From: Macrotrachela quadricornifera
Lineage: Eukaryota > Rotifera > Eurotatoria > Philodinida > Philodinidae
Assembly: GCA_022393335.1 (NCBI GenBank)
Contig: JAJEKB010020807.1
Span: 440,157-504,156 of the forward strand
DNA length: 64,000 nucleotides
Reading direction: 5' to 3'
Shown: positions 33,498 through 45,071 of the stretch, piece by piece
How the letters are laid out: each line of letters opens with the position of its first letter
Position numbering within the stretch: the stretch's first letter is position 1
Made by a program: the position numbers and the translations under genes
The notes under the pieces: generated by a model
Databases searched by the model: none
The model's input: only the letters and a program-made list of their open reading frames with translations
What the model was told of the DNA's origin: nothing

Positions 33498-34451
33498 CTA
33501 ATAAGGATTAATTCTAATCTCAACAGGCAAAATACGACGAACCAGAATTTTGCATCGAAATATATTAGGCCAAATTTCTGGAAATAAATTGAGACAAATA
33601 AAGGGCATAAATATAGTAATAAATCGAACTAAGAAATTAAGATAAGACACTTGCACAGTAACAGCAAAAGTAGGTAGACAACAATTTTGTACAATGCTTA
33701 CAATAGTAGCCGGTAAGGTTAGAATGAGAAAAAGACTGACTAGAACTAAAAGTTGAATCATCATTCGACGATATCGACGCCAATTAAACTGATTATTTTG
33801 TGCTTGTTGTTTTTGTATAATTACACGTACGATCAGAGTCATAGTAGAACCAACTACAATGAATGTAGGCACAAATTGATGTGCGATTCGAGTATACAAT
33901 GCTACAGACTGAACTTTCAATGCACATGGAAATGCACAGAATAGTGACATCATATTAAACTGGTTTTGACATGGATAGATAAGAAAGATCACTGTATGAA
34001 CCATAATCGGATACAGAAAAGCCACAATAAAAAGAGGAATATAATGAAATAACATTCGTCCACGTTGAGTAGTAAATAATATAGAATTGAAAATGAGTAA
34101 ATGTCGTTCAATACAACTCCATGCCATTGTCCAATATGTTCCAATAGTGAATGTTCCATTAATAAAATTCCAAAAAAGACACATTGCATCAGTCGATGGT
34201 TTAACTTGACTTATGCGTAGATAATTAAGTGTAAGTGGATGATTGAGAAATGCATCACAAGTTGAAATAATTAACAATACTAATGGTATATGATTATGAA
34301 GTGATAATCGAAGATTTCGATTTAACAATAAATTAATGAGTGTAAAAATAGAACAAATAGTCGATGGAATATGACATGTTTGCATGATAATATACTTGAT
34401 ATAATTAGATAGATCTATGGTAATATTATTACTAGATGTAATATTTGACAT
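33498..34451 (-). CDS. Seven-helix receptor, single exon
   Basis: 317 aa from the ATG at 34449-34451. I chose this start because it puts three NxS/NxT-type sites (NITSSNNIT) in the extracellular N terminus. A longer frame to 34502 adds a basic stretch unlikely outside the cell. Seven hydrophobic helices are visible. The helix 3 motif reads ERH (SCIERHLLIF) in place of DRY. A basic third intracellular loop (FNWRRYRRMM) leads into helix 6 (LTLPATIVSIV). The end of helix 7 is weak (no NPxxY; it reads FICLNLFP). A divergent rhodopsin-type receptor of a kind abundant in rotifers; ligand unknown. Confidence 0.8.
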   Translation of the reverse strand: MSNITSSNNITIDLSNYIKYIIMQTCHIPSTICSIFTLINLLLNRNLRLSLHNHIPLVLLIISTCDAFLNHPLTLNYLRISQVKPSTDAMCLFWNFINGTFTIGTYWTMAWSCIERHLLIFNSILFTTQRGRMLFHYIPLFIVAFLYPIMVHTVIFLIYPCQNQFNMMSLFCAFPCALKVQSVALYTRIAHQFVPTFIVVGSTMTLIVRVIIQKQQAQNNQFNWRRYRRMMIQLLVLVSLFLILTLPATIVSIVQNCCLPTFAVTVQVSYLNFLVRFITIFMPFICLNLFPEIWPNIFRCKILVRRILPVEIRINPY

Positions 34452-36014
34452 GATAAAGTAAAGACAATAAGAATATCTATGTTTTCTAGAATAAAAAGTC
34501 ATTTTATGTTTAAGTAAAATTTATATGCGACTTCGAGGTTTGCCTATTGTATAGAATCATTAAACAATTCAAATAGTATCTTTAAAATTTATCGATAAAG
34601 AGAAAAAATGAATTCATTAACCTGTTGACAAAATATAGACCTAAACTAAAAAAACGAGAAAAGAAGTTCAGAAGAACAAGATTATTCTTAGAAAAAAAAA
34701 TGTGCAAGTGTTTTTTCCTTTTATATCCATCTAGTAATTATTATAATTGAGAATAAAATTTCATTGACACGTAAATAATACTTTAGAAAAATTAATACTG
34801 AGGTGAAAAGTAAAAGATTTATACGAGCGATACAAATTACGTAGATAAACAGGCAGAAAATATTCGATTAGTTGTATTTTTCATTTGATCAATTGATTGA
34901 AACATAACTATTCTAACTACATTAGGAGAAAAATAAAATGTTACAAATCAAATTAGGATAACAACTTATTTATAGTAAAAAAGATAATAAAGAGAATATT
35001 ATTCAATTCAAATAAGAAAAAAAGAAAAACTTAACAACTCACACAATTATGAGTATCATTTGTGTTTTATCAAAGGTACTGGACCATCCTAGATCACTGT
35101 ATCGATATAAATTGCTTACATACAAAAAAAATGATGTAACTTTTTCTGACAAACGTTCCTGATGTTTTTATTAATAGTCATTTACATTAAAATACTCAAA
35201 TAAATTTTATAAAGAACTATCAAAGACATACTACGACATTAAAATAATATGTAATTTCTTTTTTTATATTAAATAATTATTTTTAGACTTCATTCTAATT
35301 AGAATTGTTTAAAAAGAAGAAAATGAAAATTAATGTCGGAAACATCAGATAAAAAATGCATGACGTATTCTTTTTTGTTTTAAAACGTATATATTTATTG
35401 TACGGTTAAATGGTTTACATAATTAAAATGTAATAAGAAAAAAGAAAAATGAAAAAATACTTTTTTTTATATTACGCATGTTAGTTATGACCTAAGAAAA
35501 AAAAAAAGAATTAGTCTTTCATCAGGAAATCGAATGGTATTATTAGTTTTTGGATTTTTTCAAATAAGGTTTTTTGCTTGAAAAAGGCTTTTTAAAAAAA
35601 TAATGATTTAGCAATGAGGAGATTTTTCATTGAAGTACTTGTTAGGACAATGTTGCATGAAGTGAATATGTAGACTACAGGCCCTTATAATTGGTCTTCG
35701 ATAGATCTTAGGGACTTGACATGAATAAAGAATAAAAGAGAACAAGCGAATCATTATAAGTGAATTCCGCTTTTGAAAAGTAGCAAGCGAGACAACATGC
35801 AACTTAACCCTTTGGAGACGGAATTATTTTTCAATTGAAAAACGACTCTGGTGTCAATTTCTTGTATTTGGTTCAAAATGATTACACAAAAGCCTTATGT
35901 GATGCATCAAAATAAGAGGAACAGTGACCAAAGCGTTAGCGTATAGAGCAGAAAGAAAAGACAAGATCTGACAAGTATGTATACGACAGGAAGAAAAAGA
36001 AAAAAAACCAGTGT
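34452..36014. other. AT-rich spacer
   Basis: No gene. Open frames at 35608-35802 and 35854-36048 (minus) have no domain, and the latter runs into the dispersed hairpin motif. Confidence 0.4.
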
Positions 36015-36050
36015 CGCGCAATTCCTGCGAGATTAAAATGTGAAACATAA
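36015..36050 (-). repeat. Dispersed hairpin motif, copy D
   Basis: Minus-strand copy, TTATGTTTCACATTTTAATC then TCGCAGGAATTGCGCG. The stem is weakened by two changes compared with copy A. Confidence 0.65.
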
Positions 36051-36589
36051 TTTAATTATCATTAACCTTTTGGCGGATAATAGTCCATATATAAACGACT
36101 TTTTTATTTGTTATTCTAGAAATATAATAAAACACGCACATTGACTCCGCTAGAAAGGAAAACATCACTGCATGTATAATGTAAAATTAATTTTTGGATA
36201 TGCAAATTTTGGTTTCAATGCTTATACTCTCCTCCCACAATTAATTATAAAGATGTGCGCCGGTCATTTTTACTTTTAAAAAGAGACAGAAAAGGCTTGA
36301 CAAACTTGAAAGTTTACCTATACGTTCTATTTAAGTTTGATTATTTCTCAATTATTTTGCTCATAGAATAGAATCGAACGTATCGCAGAATAGAATTAAT
36401 TGATTTTTCTAACTTTACTGAAATTTTACATACAAATGCTTATCTTGATCGCAATAAGTAGCCACATCACACATGAAATAATCCGATATTGTTGATCCCA
36501 TCTTCGCACGTTATAATGTGGATCAAGACCGAGCCAATAAAGCTATTAATATCGGCATAAGCCGACCGTCCGAAAGTCATCTGTTAAAG

Positions 36590-36960
36590 GGTTAACTAAC
36601 AACAATACGACAGATTCTAGTTGCGATACTGCCTCTGTAACAGTCTTCAATGGTTCCTTAGTAATATCCGTCACGGTCTGTAATAAAGAGAGGAGGTGTT
36701 ACTAAAGGTGTCTGTGACGACTCGTTGATAAGATATCCGCCATGTCTATGAGGACCAAGATGTGGGATCCAAATTCCTATCCCTATACATTTTAACACTC
36801 TTTTTAGATCGTGTTTCATAAAAGATATGGATGGAATGACAGCTGGAACGACCAACTAGCTTACAGGTGATAACAGCTTAATGTGGAACAAACATTTTCT
36901 TTGCTGGAAAATAGGTGGTACAATCCGTACCACCGTCCCCATGAGCTTCATGATTATAAT
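36590..36960 (-). pseudogene. Possible coding relic, family not recognised
   Basis: On the minus strand two coding-looking pieces follow each other. The first is HEAHGDGGTDCTTYFP-AKK ending in TAA. The second runs from SFMKHDLKRVLK through GIGIWIPHLGPHRHGGYLI and TPPLFITDRDGYY to a TAA near 36658, then continues in frame as GTIEDCYRG. The composition (His, Gly, Trp, Asp) is unlike random AT-rich DNA here. No splice joins were established. It could be a fragment of a larger broken gene. Confidence 0.3.
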
Positions 36961-37752
36961 TGATTACAGAACTTCATTGATTCCTGTCGATTAGATTAAG
37001 GATGAACTGATTTTACTGGAGAAAAACATCACAGAGTATTGGTGAAAATTGATTTTGAATCAAGTACACAAAAGAATTGATGATAATCTTCAATTTAATA
37101 TGAAAAACCGAAATTCATGGATTTTAACTAATTATTTACTCCTAAAATCGATGAAAATCATATATGCATTGATTTTTGTGCTAAGTTTTTTTTACATAGG
37201 AATAGCTTTTTTTTAAAATAATATTGTTTTTGCCTTTCTGTAGAAGGGAATATATTTATAATTTGTTATCTTGATATAATATTGCTTTTTCGTTGCTATG
37301 AAAAGGAATACGATAAAATTTATTTTGTAAAAAAAAAGTTTTTCCATCGGTTTTTCCTTCGAAAAAATAGAATCAAATGGCTTTCTAAATACTTTTTTTT
37401 GAACTATTTGTTCCTTTGATTGAATAGGAATACATATTGATAAAAAAAAAATAAACTTTGAGGAAAATAATTGAAGTGTTGATCATAGAAATACGAGTGA
37501 ATTTTAATCGATTATAATTTGATTTTTCACAACTTTTTGTCGATTTATTCTTTTAATATCAAAACAATGGAATAATCACAAACAAAAGCATGTTGGCATG
37601 CGATTAAATTCTAATATAGCAACTAGTTTTAACTTTTGTAAAAAGAATATTATCGTTGAATGTTGTGAGAAAATACTGCAACGTAATATAACTGTAGAAG
37701 AAAAAATTGCGATTATAATTTTTTCTTTCGCTTTGTGAAATAATTATTGACA
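36961..37752. other. AT-rich spacer
   Basis: No feature seen. Confidence 0.4.
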
Positions 37753-38019
37753 TCACTCGTTTCTCTCTTTTTTATTTAATAACATATGTGCTAAACGATA
37801 CAAGAGAAAACCTAATACAATCGTTAAACATCTACCAGGAACGGTTAATGAATGACAGATGTCGATTTTAGTCGTTCCGACAAAGAAGTTTTTATTGATA
37901 TATTTTTTCACATTGACGAGTATAAAACACACATTTGAAGAAGTAAAATTATCGAGTTGCCGTTTTAATTCATTCAGAAGATCAAACACTGCTGATGGCA
38001 ACAAATGCAAATCAACCAT
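37753..38019 (-). CDS. Small hypothetical protein, uncertain
   Basis: 88 codons from ATG to TGA. The end has a hydrophobic stretch (LTIVLGFLLYRLAHMLL) followed by basic residues, as in a tail-anchored protein. An acceptor-like TTCCACAG lies just upstream of the ATG, so it could be a last exon. It is transcribed away from the Kelch gene (88 bp between start codons). No family recognised; chance is quite possible. The overlapping plus-strand frame at 37859-38050 looks less convincing. Confidence 0.25.
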   Translation of the reverse strand: MVDLHLLPSAVFDLLNELKRQLDNFTSSNVCFILVNVKKYINKNFFVGTTKIDICHSLTVPGRCLTIVLGFLLYRLAHMLLNKKERNE

Positions 38020-38106
38020 CGAACTCTACTCTGTGGAAGATGTATGCTAGTTTTTTTGTTATTCTAGACATTGTTGAAAAAATCTAATTATTCTAGAACC
38101 AGTTTA

Positions 38107-39730
38107 ATGGGAAAAAAACGATTGGTATGGATAATCGGTGGTGTAACCATTGGTATTTTAGTCATTTCATCAATTTTTATTCCAACAACAATTATTTTAA
38201 AGAAAAAAGCAAAGACAAAATTCACAATAGTAGTAACAACGAAGGAGACAATCACAACAAAAATAATGGAAATAGTAACATCAGAACATGTTACATCAGA
38301 ACAACTAACAACAATGGCAACAAAACTAGAAGAATTTACCAGAAGTAAGTGATTTTTATATCGCACGTACGTATTATTTATTTTCTGTGGAAATCCTGTT
38401 ATTTCCGCATACATATCATCTTCTACTCGTGTAAAAACAGTTCAATGTAATTTCATGTGTTCATTTCTTTTTCTTAGACAGTGAGATCTTATGCTGAAAA
38501 TAGGAGGTTCAGATACTTTAATGCAACAATTTTTTCAACAATTAATATATTCTATACATTGTCAATGATAAAAGAAAGACTTTTTTCTAAGTTACATGAT
38601 AAAACAGAACTGAGAAAAATATGAATATATACGAAGAACTGTATGTCAAGCACTATATAAATAATTAGTTGTATATCGTTCTTCTTTTATACGTACTATT
38701 CTTTGTTTTTAGATTGGTTACCAATGAAAAGTATGAATCATGGACGAGCTCAACATAAAGCATCATTATTGAATGACGGAAGAGTATTGATTACTGGCGG
38801 TTTCACTATAAGTGGATGTTTGAACACTGTTGAATTATATGATCCATCGGAAGAGACATGGATATTTACTAGTTCTATGAATGATTGTCGATATGCACAT
38901 ACAGCATCTGTATTAAATGATAAACGAATTTTAGTGACTGGTGGAAGAAGACAAGCAGATGAATGTTTGGATAGCGCAGAATTATATCATCCAATAGATC
39001 AAACATGGATATTTACTGGTAGGATACATAAAAAACGATGTCATCATACAGCATCAGTATTGACAGATGGTATGGTGTTGGGTGCTGGCGGAGATATAGA
39101 TAGGTAATTTTAATACATTTATATTTTTATCAGAAAAAGTTACTATCTCGTCCTGATAGTGCGAAATTGTATGATCCATCAACTGGTGAATGGACATTAA
39201 CTGATAATATGAAATATGCACGAAAGTGGCATCAGGCATCATTGTTACCAAATGGATAAGTATTGATCACAGGGGGAATGAGCGACGGTGATATTGTCAA
39301 TACTGCTGAATTATACAATCCAGCGACCAAATCATGGATACTAACAGGTAGTATGAATCATGCACGATTTTATCATACAGCTTCTGTATTGTTGAATGGT
39401 ACTGTATTAGTCGCTGGCGGACAAGAACGAGATAGGATTAATACTGAGTTGTACAATCCATCAACAGGAAGATTAAATAATAGAAGGAAGATTCATTCAG
39501 CATCGGTTTTAAAGAGTGGACGTGTTTTAGTTGCTGGTGGAATGCAAGACAGATTACCTTACCTACAAAGTTCAGAATTATATGATCCATTTACAGAACA
39601 ATGGACTATGATTGGTGATATGAATTGCATCAGATATCAACATACTGCAACTGTATTACTGAATGGGCCAGTATTAGTGACTGGCGGAATGGGAGGAGGC
39701 TCCTGTGTAAGTGATGTTGAATTGTATTAA
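38107..39730 (+). pseudogene. Broken membrane-anchored Kelch-repeat (galactose-oxidase-like) gene
   Basis: Exon 1 (38107-38344) encodes MGKKRLVW, one transmembrane helix (IIGGVTIGILVISSIF) and a Thr-rich stalk, a type II membrane protein layout. Exon 2 begins at 38713 (intron 38345-38712, phase 1). It holds ~50-residue repeats of the form HTASVL-x-G-x-VLVTGG-x-LYDPS-x-W-x-TGSM. Damage: a stop at 39105-39107 with a frame change over the next ~30 bases, a second in-frame TAA near 39257 (LPNG-stop-VLITGG), a deletion inside the repeat near 39460, and an abrupt end at SDVELY. The 30 base GT-AG stretch at 39104-39133 cannot rescue the frame because its phases disagree. Intact relatives would be secreted or surface beta-propellers. 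Confidence 0.8.
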
Positions 39731-40371
39731 TCATTTTGGATACATATAAAATGATGCTTTTTTGTTGAATTATTTTTCAAAATAAAATAAGATGTATGGG
39801 TGAGGATAATAGCATGCTAAGATAAATTTTCATGTTGAACACTTTTCATTATATTATCAAATGTGATACTATTTCAGGGCATTTGGAATATTTTTCTGGA
39901 AGAGCAAAATTTAATCATCTGGCTCTGAGTTTTCTTGTTCTGCTTAGAATATCTGAGCAACAATATCAAATAAAATTTTTTCTTCTCGTGTCTTTATCTG
40001 TGAGGAAAATTATACCATTTGATACTTAGGACATACCAAAAGTAGTGAAGGAGGTACTTTATTTTCTTATACAAAAATTGAAAAAATTTTTCTTTTTTTA
40101 TAAACAGATAGACCGTCTTTTGCTCTATTTTTCTATGCTGTTTGATCACTATTCAACTGGTAACATGAATGTTCGTGAAGCTTTTTTTGTTCAATTTTCT
40201 ATACATCGGTAAGATGCTTCTTTTAGGAAAAAATTGATGAAAAATCATAATAGACTTACGTATAGAATGTGTATCACCTCTAAATAATTAAATTTAAACA
40301 TGTGAGTCTTTCATTCAGTTCTATCGATTCTCAAAATATTATTATCAATTCATTACAAAGAGTTTATACTA
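39731..40371. other. Spacer
   Basis: No feature recognised. It separates convergently oriented genes, so both 3' ends lie here. Confidence 0.4.
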
Positions 40372-41433
40372 TTACGCATCAAGGTCATCAATTTTCTTAA
40401 TCCATTTGTCAATAGCATTATTAACAGCATTTGGATTTTCTTGCATTACCCAATGCCATGTATTCAATTTAATAACATCAGAATTAGGTGTGAATTGGCT
40501 TCGTTGTGCAACAGTAAAGCTAACACATAAATCGCTCATAGTATCTTGTATAAAAAGAACCGGTTGTCGAATAATTGGATCTAAATTTTTATCATCTTCC
40601 CAATTAATATTATCAATTGCTGCTTTATACCAATTCAATTTTGGTTGCATACTATCTTTAAGATAATCATGAATAATTTTATAATCATTTTCTGTCATAT
40701 ATGAAGCTCTTTCGGTTCGTTTTCCATTTATTAACCATTCTTTCATTTTTCCAATAGGAGCAAAATCTGTTTTGAATAATGTTGTATTACTTGAATAAAT
40801 AAGATCAATAAAACTTTCTAAATTATTTTCAATAATATCTGCAGCATGTTCAGAATAAAAAAATTGCCAATAACCAAAAATTTCAAATCCACATAATTCT
40901 TTTGTACTTGTCAATGCTTGATCAAAATCGAATAAAGATAGTTGATCATAACCAACACTAATTAAAACAAGTCCAAATGTTCGTTCTGGATGATACAATA
41001 CAAATCGACTTGCTGGTCGAGTACCCCAATCATGTCCAATTACAAAGACTTTATCTATTTGTAAATAATCTAGTAAAGCAATTAAATGATTAACCATAGA
41101 TTTAGATCTATATTCAGTTTTATTTAATGGAGAATATGTTTTACCATATCCCATCATATTAGTTGCTAAACATCCATATCCTTGTTTTGAAAAATATTCA
41201 ATTTGATGATGCCAACAATGGAAAGTTGATGGAAAACCATGAAGTAATAATAATGTTGCTTTAAACTCAGTGCTATTATTGTTTGCTTTTACATAAAAAT
41301 ATTCATAAATAATACCAGTATCAACTTCATAAGTTTTCGTTTTTAATGTAGAATAAGATAGAATATATTTATCTTCAAGATAAACAATAAGAAGTAATTG
41401 TATATAAAATATACAGTGTATTAAGACAGTCAT
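40372..41433 (-). CDS. Secreted alpha/beta hydrolase (epoxide-hydrolase-like)
   Basis: 353 aa, no intron. The start is taken at the ATG 41431-41433 because it gives a clean signal peptide or anchor (MTVLIHCIFYIQLLLIV); the open frame extends further upstream without an ATG. Motifs in order: oxyanion HGFP (65-68), nucleophile elbow GHDWG with Asp135, an Asp-containing QDTMSD acid region after the lid, and the catalytic His at about 327 in TWHWVMQE. Asp as nucleophile and the HGFP motif point to the epoxide hydrolase/haloalkane dehalogenase group rather than lipases. The likely reaction is hydrolysis of small epoxides or related substrates; substrate unknown. The long cap between 160 and 290 is typical. 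Confidence 0.85.
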   Translation of the reverse strand: MTVLIHCIFYIQLLLIVYLEDKYILSYSTLKTKTYEVDTGIIYEYFYVKANNNSTEFKATLLLLHGFPSTFHCWHHQIEYFSKQGYGCLATNMMGYGKTYSPLNKTEYRSKSMVNHLIALLDYLQIDKVFVIGHDWGTRPASRFVLYHPERTFGLVLISVGYDQLSLFDFDQALTSTKELCGFEIFGYWQFFYSEHAADIIENNLESFIDLIYSSNTTLFKTDFAPIGKMKEWLINGKRTERASYMTENDYKIIHDYLKDSMQPKLNWYKAAIDNINWEDDKNLDPIIRQPVLFIQDTMSDLCVSFTVAQRSQFTPNSDVIKLNTWHWVMQENPNAVNNAIDKWIKKIDDLDA

Positions 41434-41870
41434 TACTTTGAATTTACGTACATTTAAAATTAGAATGAAGAACAAAAAGGTTTAGGCTTTTATATTTTTT
41501 CTTTATTAAGCTCATGTTAATAGTTATATTTTCTTCTCTGTAAATGTCATATTCGAAATAAACATTAAAATACAAATCTTAGCTTACTAACCTTATGAAT
41601 AATATTGATCAACGCATGTGATGATGACAATAATTTATTCTACATATTTAAATAAAACAAAAGATTCTGTGTCATTCTATTCGTTAGTTTGATGTTTTAT
41701 GAAAAATTAAACCAATCATTATAAATATCAAATTAATATTAAATATTTATTTACTTAAAAATACTCTCAAATTTTGTTTCGACTTATATAACAATTAAAT
41801 AATGGGTGAGTTAGAATAAATGGCCCTCTCAGTATTTTCCATATATTTCACCCATATTCCAGTGTTTAAG
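41434..41870. other. Upstream flank of the hydrolase gene
   Basis: AT-rich; no promoter motif identified. Confidence 0.35.
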
Positions 41871-42116
41871 AAAACAAAATATATCACAAGATGCAGTGTA
41901 AAGAGTTCTACAGTTTGCAAAGAATAGTTTATTTTATTTCTATACTTTTCATGTTCAAAACAACTCCAAATTCAGTGAGATCGATTTTCACAACGGTAAA
42001 AATTAATCGCATATCGTTTTGCATTTTTTTTTTAAACAAAAATTATACAATTAAAACAAATTTTCGTTCTTAGATTGTAGAGCTTTTCACGCTATTTCTT
42101 GTGGTATATTTTGTTC
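41871..42116. mobile_element. ~246 bp MITE, same family as the 8 kb foldback
   Basis: Terminal inverted repeats of about 40 bp. The left reads AAAACAAAATATATCACAAG, then ATGCAGTGTAAAGAG. The right is the reverse complement with a few changes (GAGCTTTTCACGC, CTTGTGGTATATTTTG). The same ends occur inverted at 8062-8102 and 8410-8450. The inside is AT-rich without coding capacity. Confidence 0.8.
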
Positions 42117-42633
42117 TTTTTGGATAGAGTGACGTCCAAAGCAACAATTTCAGAGAAACAAAAATGAGAAAAAAAAAGTCAAAGATTAGGTTCGATCATC
42201 AATATACTGCAATTCTGGCAACAGAAGATGTAAAAATACTGTGCATTCTCGCCCAGAGTTGAGTACTAGAGTTATTTAATGGTAAATGATTATTAATAGA
42301 ATGTTTCATTGTACTCATTCGTTCCTCAATCGACTACAATGATTTTTTGACTACTTTCAAGCAAAAATTAATGTTGAAATGATAATATTATTTTAAAATA
42401 TAAATATTAAATTAATTTTTTAAGAAAATAATACTGATCAATTTGTGAATCTATACAAAATTCTAAAGAACAAAAAATATTAATATAAGCTTTATATTTA
42501 TTAAGCAAAACCCAAGAATCTCCTTAATTCAATATATTTATAGTGGTTATTGCTTAAAAAATTATATTTACAAAGCAAAATCTGAACTATAATTAATGTG
42601 TTAGTTATTTATAATATATATTTTAAAGATTGT
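42117..42633. other. AT-rich spacer
   Basis: No feature seen. Confidence 0.4.
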
Positions 42634-44411
42634 TCATATGTCAACTATTAAAAAAAGAAAAAGATGAAAAGTAGAAACTGCAATAATAAAAACATATACT
42701 GAATATTTATTATGATAATTTGATTGAGCCATTGATTGACTGGGTGTTCGAGCCATGCATTCCGTTTTCATATCTTTACTAGGTAGTCTTTTCTCGAGCC
42801 ATGTATTTAATACATCTATAGGACACATCACATGGGAACATGCTATACATTAATAATTACTAATTATTAATAATAAACAATAACCAACTTACGTGGTAAT
42901 ATTATTGGATTAGTTGTACGACTGTTTGTCTCATTTAAATATTCAACTTTTAAAGCATAACTATTACTTTCTTTAATCAATGAATAAATAATTTGTAGAA
43001 TAAGAAATACAAAAGAAAAAAAGGTACATATACATACCTAGTATATGATATAAATCAAAGAAGAGTGCACTACTATAAGGAGGAAGATGTAAATAATTTG
43101 CTTGAAAAAAGGATAATATTGCAACAATAGATGCATCATGCTAGAAATAAAATAAATATAATTAAATATGTATTCTTAATAGAATTGAAAAAGTTACACC
43201 CGAATAAATTTTTGCTTTCCATCCAGTTGATTTATTTGTTATTAAATTTTGAATATTATCTATTATATCATTAATCATTGGACCTGAAAAAGAAACATTT
43301 AGAGATATTCTATTATTTATGAAAGAGAAAAAAAAATAACCTGCAATGATTTGACTTGTTTCAGTTGTATTAAAAAGATAATAAAATGATAATTCAGCAA
43401 TCTCTCGAAGTTGAGCAATAACAGAAGGTGTAGCCCATGATGAACTTACATTATATAAAGCCTTAATAAAAAAATAAGAAATTTTTTCAAATAAATTTTT
43501 ATATAAATTTTACTTCAATTAAAATAATATCAGCTAAAATCCAAGCATCAAATAAATTATTAATTGGTGATCCTGTCCATACTTCTAATTGATCAAAGAA
43601 ATTCTAATCAAAATATTTCTTCATAAAGCTTCAGTTTTGTTTTTTAAAAATAAAATTTACTCGAAAATCTTTGCTTATATTTTGTATTTGTTCACTATTA
43701 GTTATTTCTTCTACAAGCTGAAAGAAATATGGACATTGACTAACACCCATTACCTAAAACAAATATATATCGAATCTTCATTATTATCAATCGATACTTT
43801 TTTAAAAAAAAAAGATACATACATAATCAGTTGATGTCGGTTCAGTATGTACAAGAATTGGTTGCCATGGAAGAAGTTCTGGCCATTGTTCTTTAGGTTC
43901 AAATTCTGACAGTATTGATTCTAATTTTTCTATTGATGTTGGATAGAGTCCAAGTAAATTTGAATAGGCCGACATTAAAGTTCTCTCAGAGTCTGAACTT
44001 CGAATAATTATCTGTTTATATTAGAAAAAAATAAAAATATGGTATTAATTCAGTTTATTTTGACGAACTTCAGAAGCGATATAAGTAGAATTGAGTAGTT
44101 CAGAATATCGTTGTCGTAAATATTGACCTAGACGAATTTGTTGAAATTGTCCTCGAACTGTTAACTGACCAAAACCATTTGGCCAAAAAGATGGATTTAC
44201 AGGACTTTTTGGATATGAAAAAGTAGGAGTTCGATCTCCATGACGATATAACTTTTATTTTTTTTATAAATGAATTTTTTTTATTTTAAATAATTCATAG
44301 ATTAAAGTAGAATTTACATACTATATGCGTACCAATAAGTTTGACCTTTTCTTCAAAACATTCAGTTGTATTAATAAACAAAAAAAAACTAAAGAAAATA
44401 TACAACATCAT
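42634..44411 (-). CDS. Histidine acid phosphatase, secreted or membrane-bound, ten exons
   Basis: Complement of 42634-42842, 42893-42970, 43038-43140, 43198-43283, 43341-43461, 43514-43603, 43661-43753, 43823-44011, 44069-44251 and 44322-44411: 1242 bases, 413 aa, introns 50-70 bases. Signal peptide MMLYIFFSFFLFI. The catalytic motif LYRHGDRTP places the phosphorylated His at 34, and the second motif HDASI gives the proton donor Asp286. RSSDSERTLMSA and WPNGFGQLT are family hallmarks. A Cys-containing CPIDVL near the end, then a hydrophobic C terminus (YVFIIAVSTFHLFLFLIV), suggests a membrane anchor. It should hydrolyse phosphomonoesters outside the cell or in lysosomes. Exon 2 ends at GAA|GTTCGT, a slightly weak donor. 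The C-terminal match is good, so the model is probably complete. Confidence 0.9.
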
Positions 44412-45060
44412 GACCCAGTATCAAGAAGAATGAATAATAGATGTTTTTGCGTCTTTTTAAAGAAAGATTAGCATCAAGAGAATAAGAACGAGAGAGAAAA
44501 ATAAATGACACATACAATAATATCTATCTATGTAAATGTTGATTTTGTTTCATATATCTACTTTCAAGGATTTTGAAGATAAGAAACAAATAAATAAAAT
44601 ATGTTAAAAATAATTTTGTAGAGCAAATTGAAAATATTCTCTTAACCGTTGTCTTTTGGATTCTCATTTATACCATAGATACATCATTGAGAAAAAAATT
44701 CTATTGAACTGAATTCATTCATTGAAGTTTAATATTACCGAAAATAGAATTAAGCAAGACGACAGTTTATAAGGTTAAAATTTTCAGTGTAATTTAAGTA
44801 ATCAAAGATGTATCTATGATATGAATATGGAATCAAAAGACAATGATAAAGAAAAGTTATTACAAAAATAAGATGGGTCATTTATTTTGATCAGGAGGAC
44901 ATATAATTATATATTAGTGAAGCGTTATTTTCAAAAGAGAAAGAAGGTGACACTATTGTTCGATATCATTTGTTGTTATTATAACCATAAAATGTCGTAG
45001 AAATGTGTATGAAAAAGGAATAAAAAATGTTCATGATTAACAAACATTACACCGACAGGT
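44412..45060. other. Spacer
   Basis: No feature seen; contains the upstream flank of the phosphatase gene and the 3' flank of the NHL gene. Confidence 0.4.
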
Positions 45061-45071
45061 GAATATTTTGT

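Noticed and set aside
34449..34502. Upstream extension of the single-exon receptor
   Set aside because: It would place a basic segment before the glycosylation-site-rich N terminus; the inner ATG is the better start.
39104..39133. 30 base GT-AG intron that would repair the Kelch frame
   Set aside because: Too short for a normal intron and the phases on the two sides do not agree.
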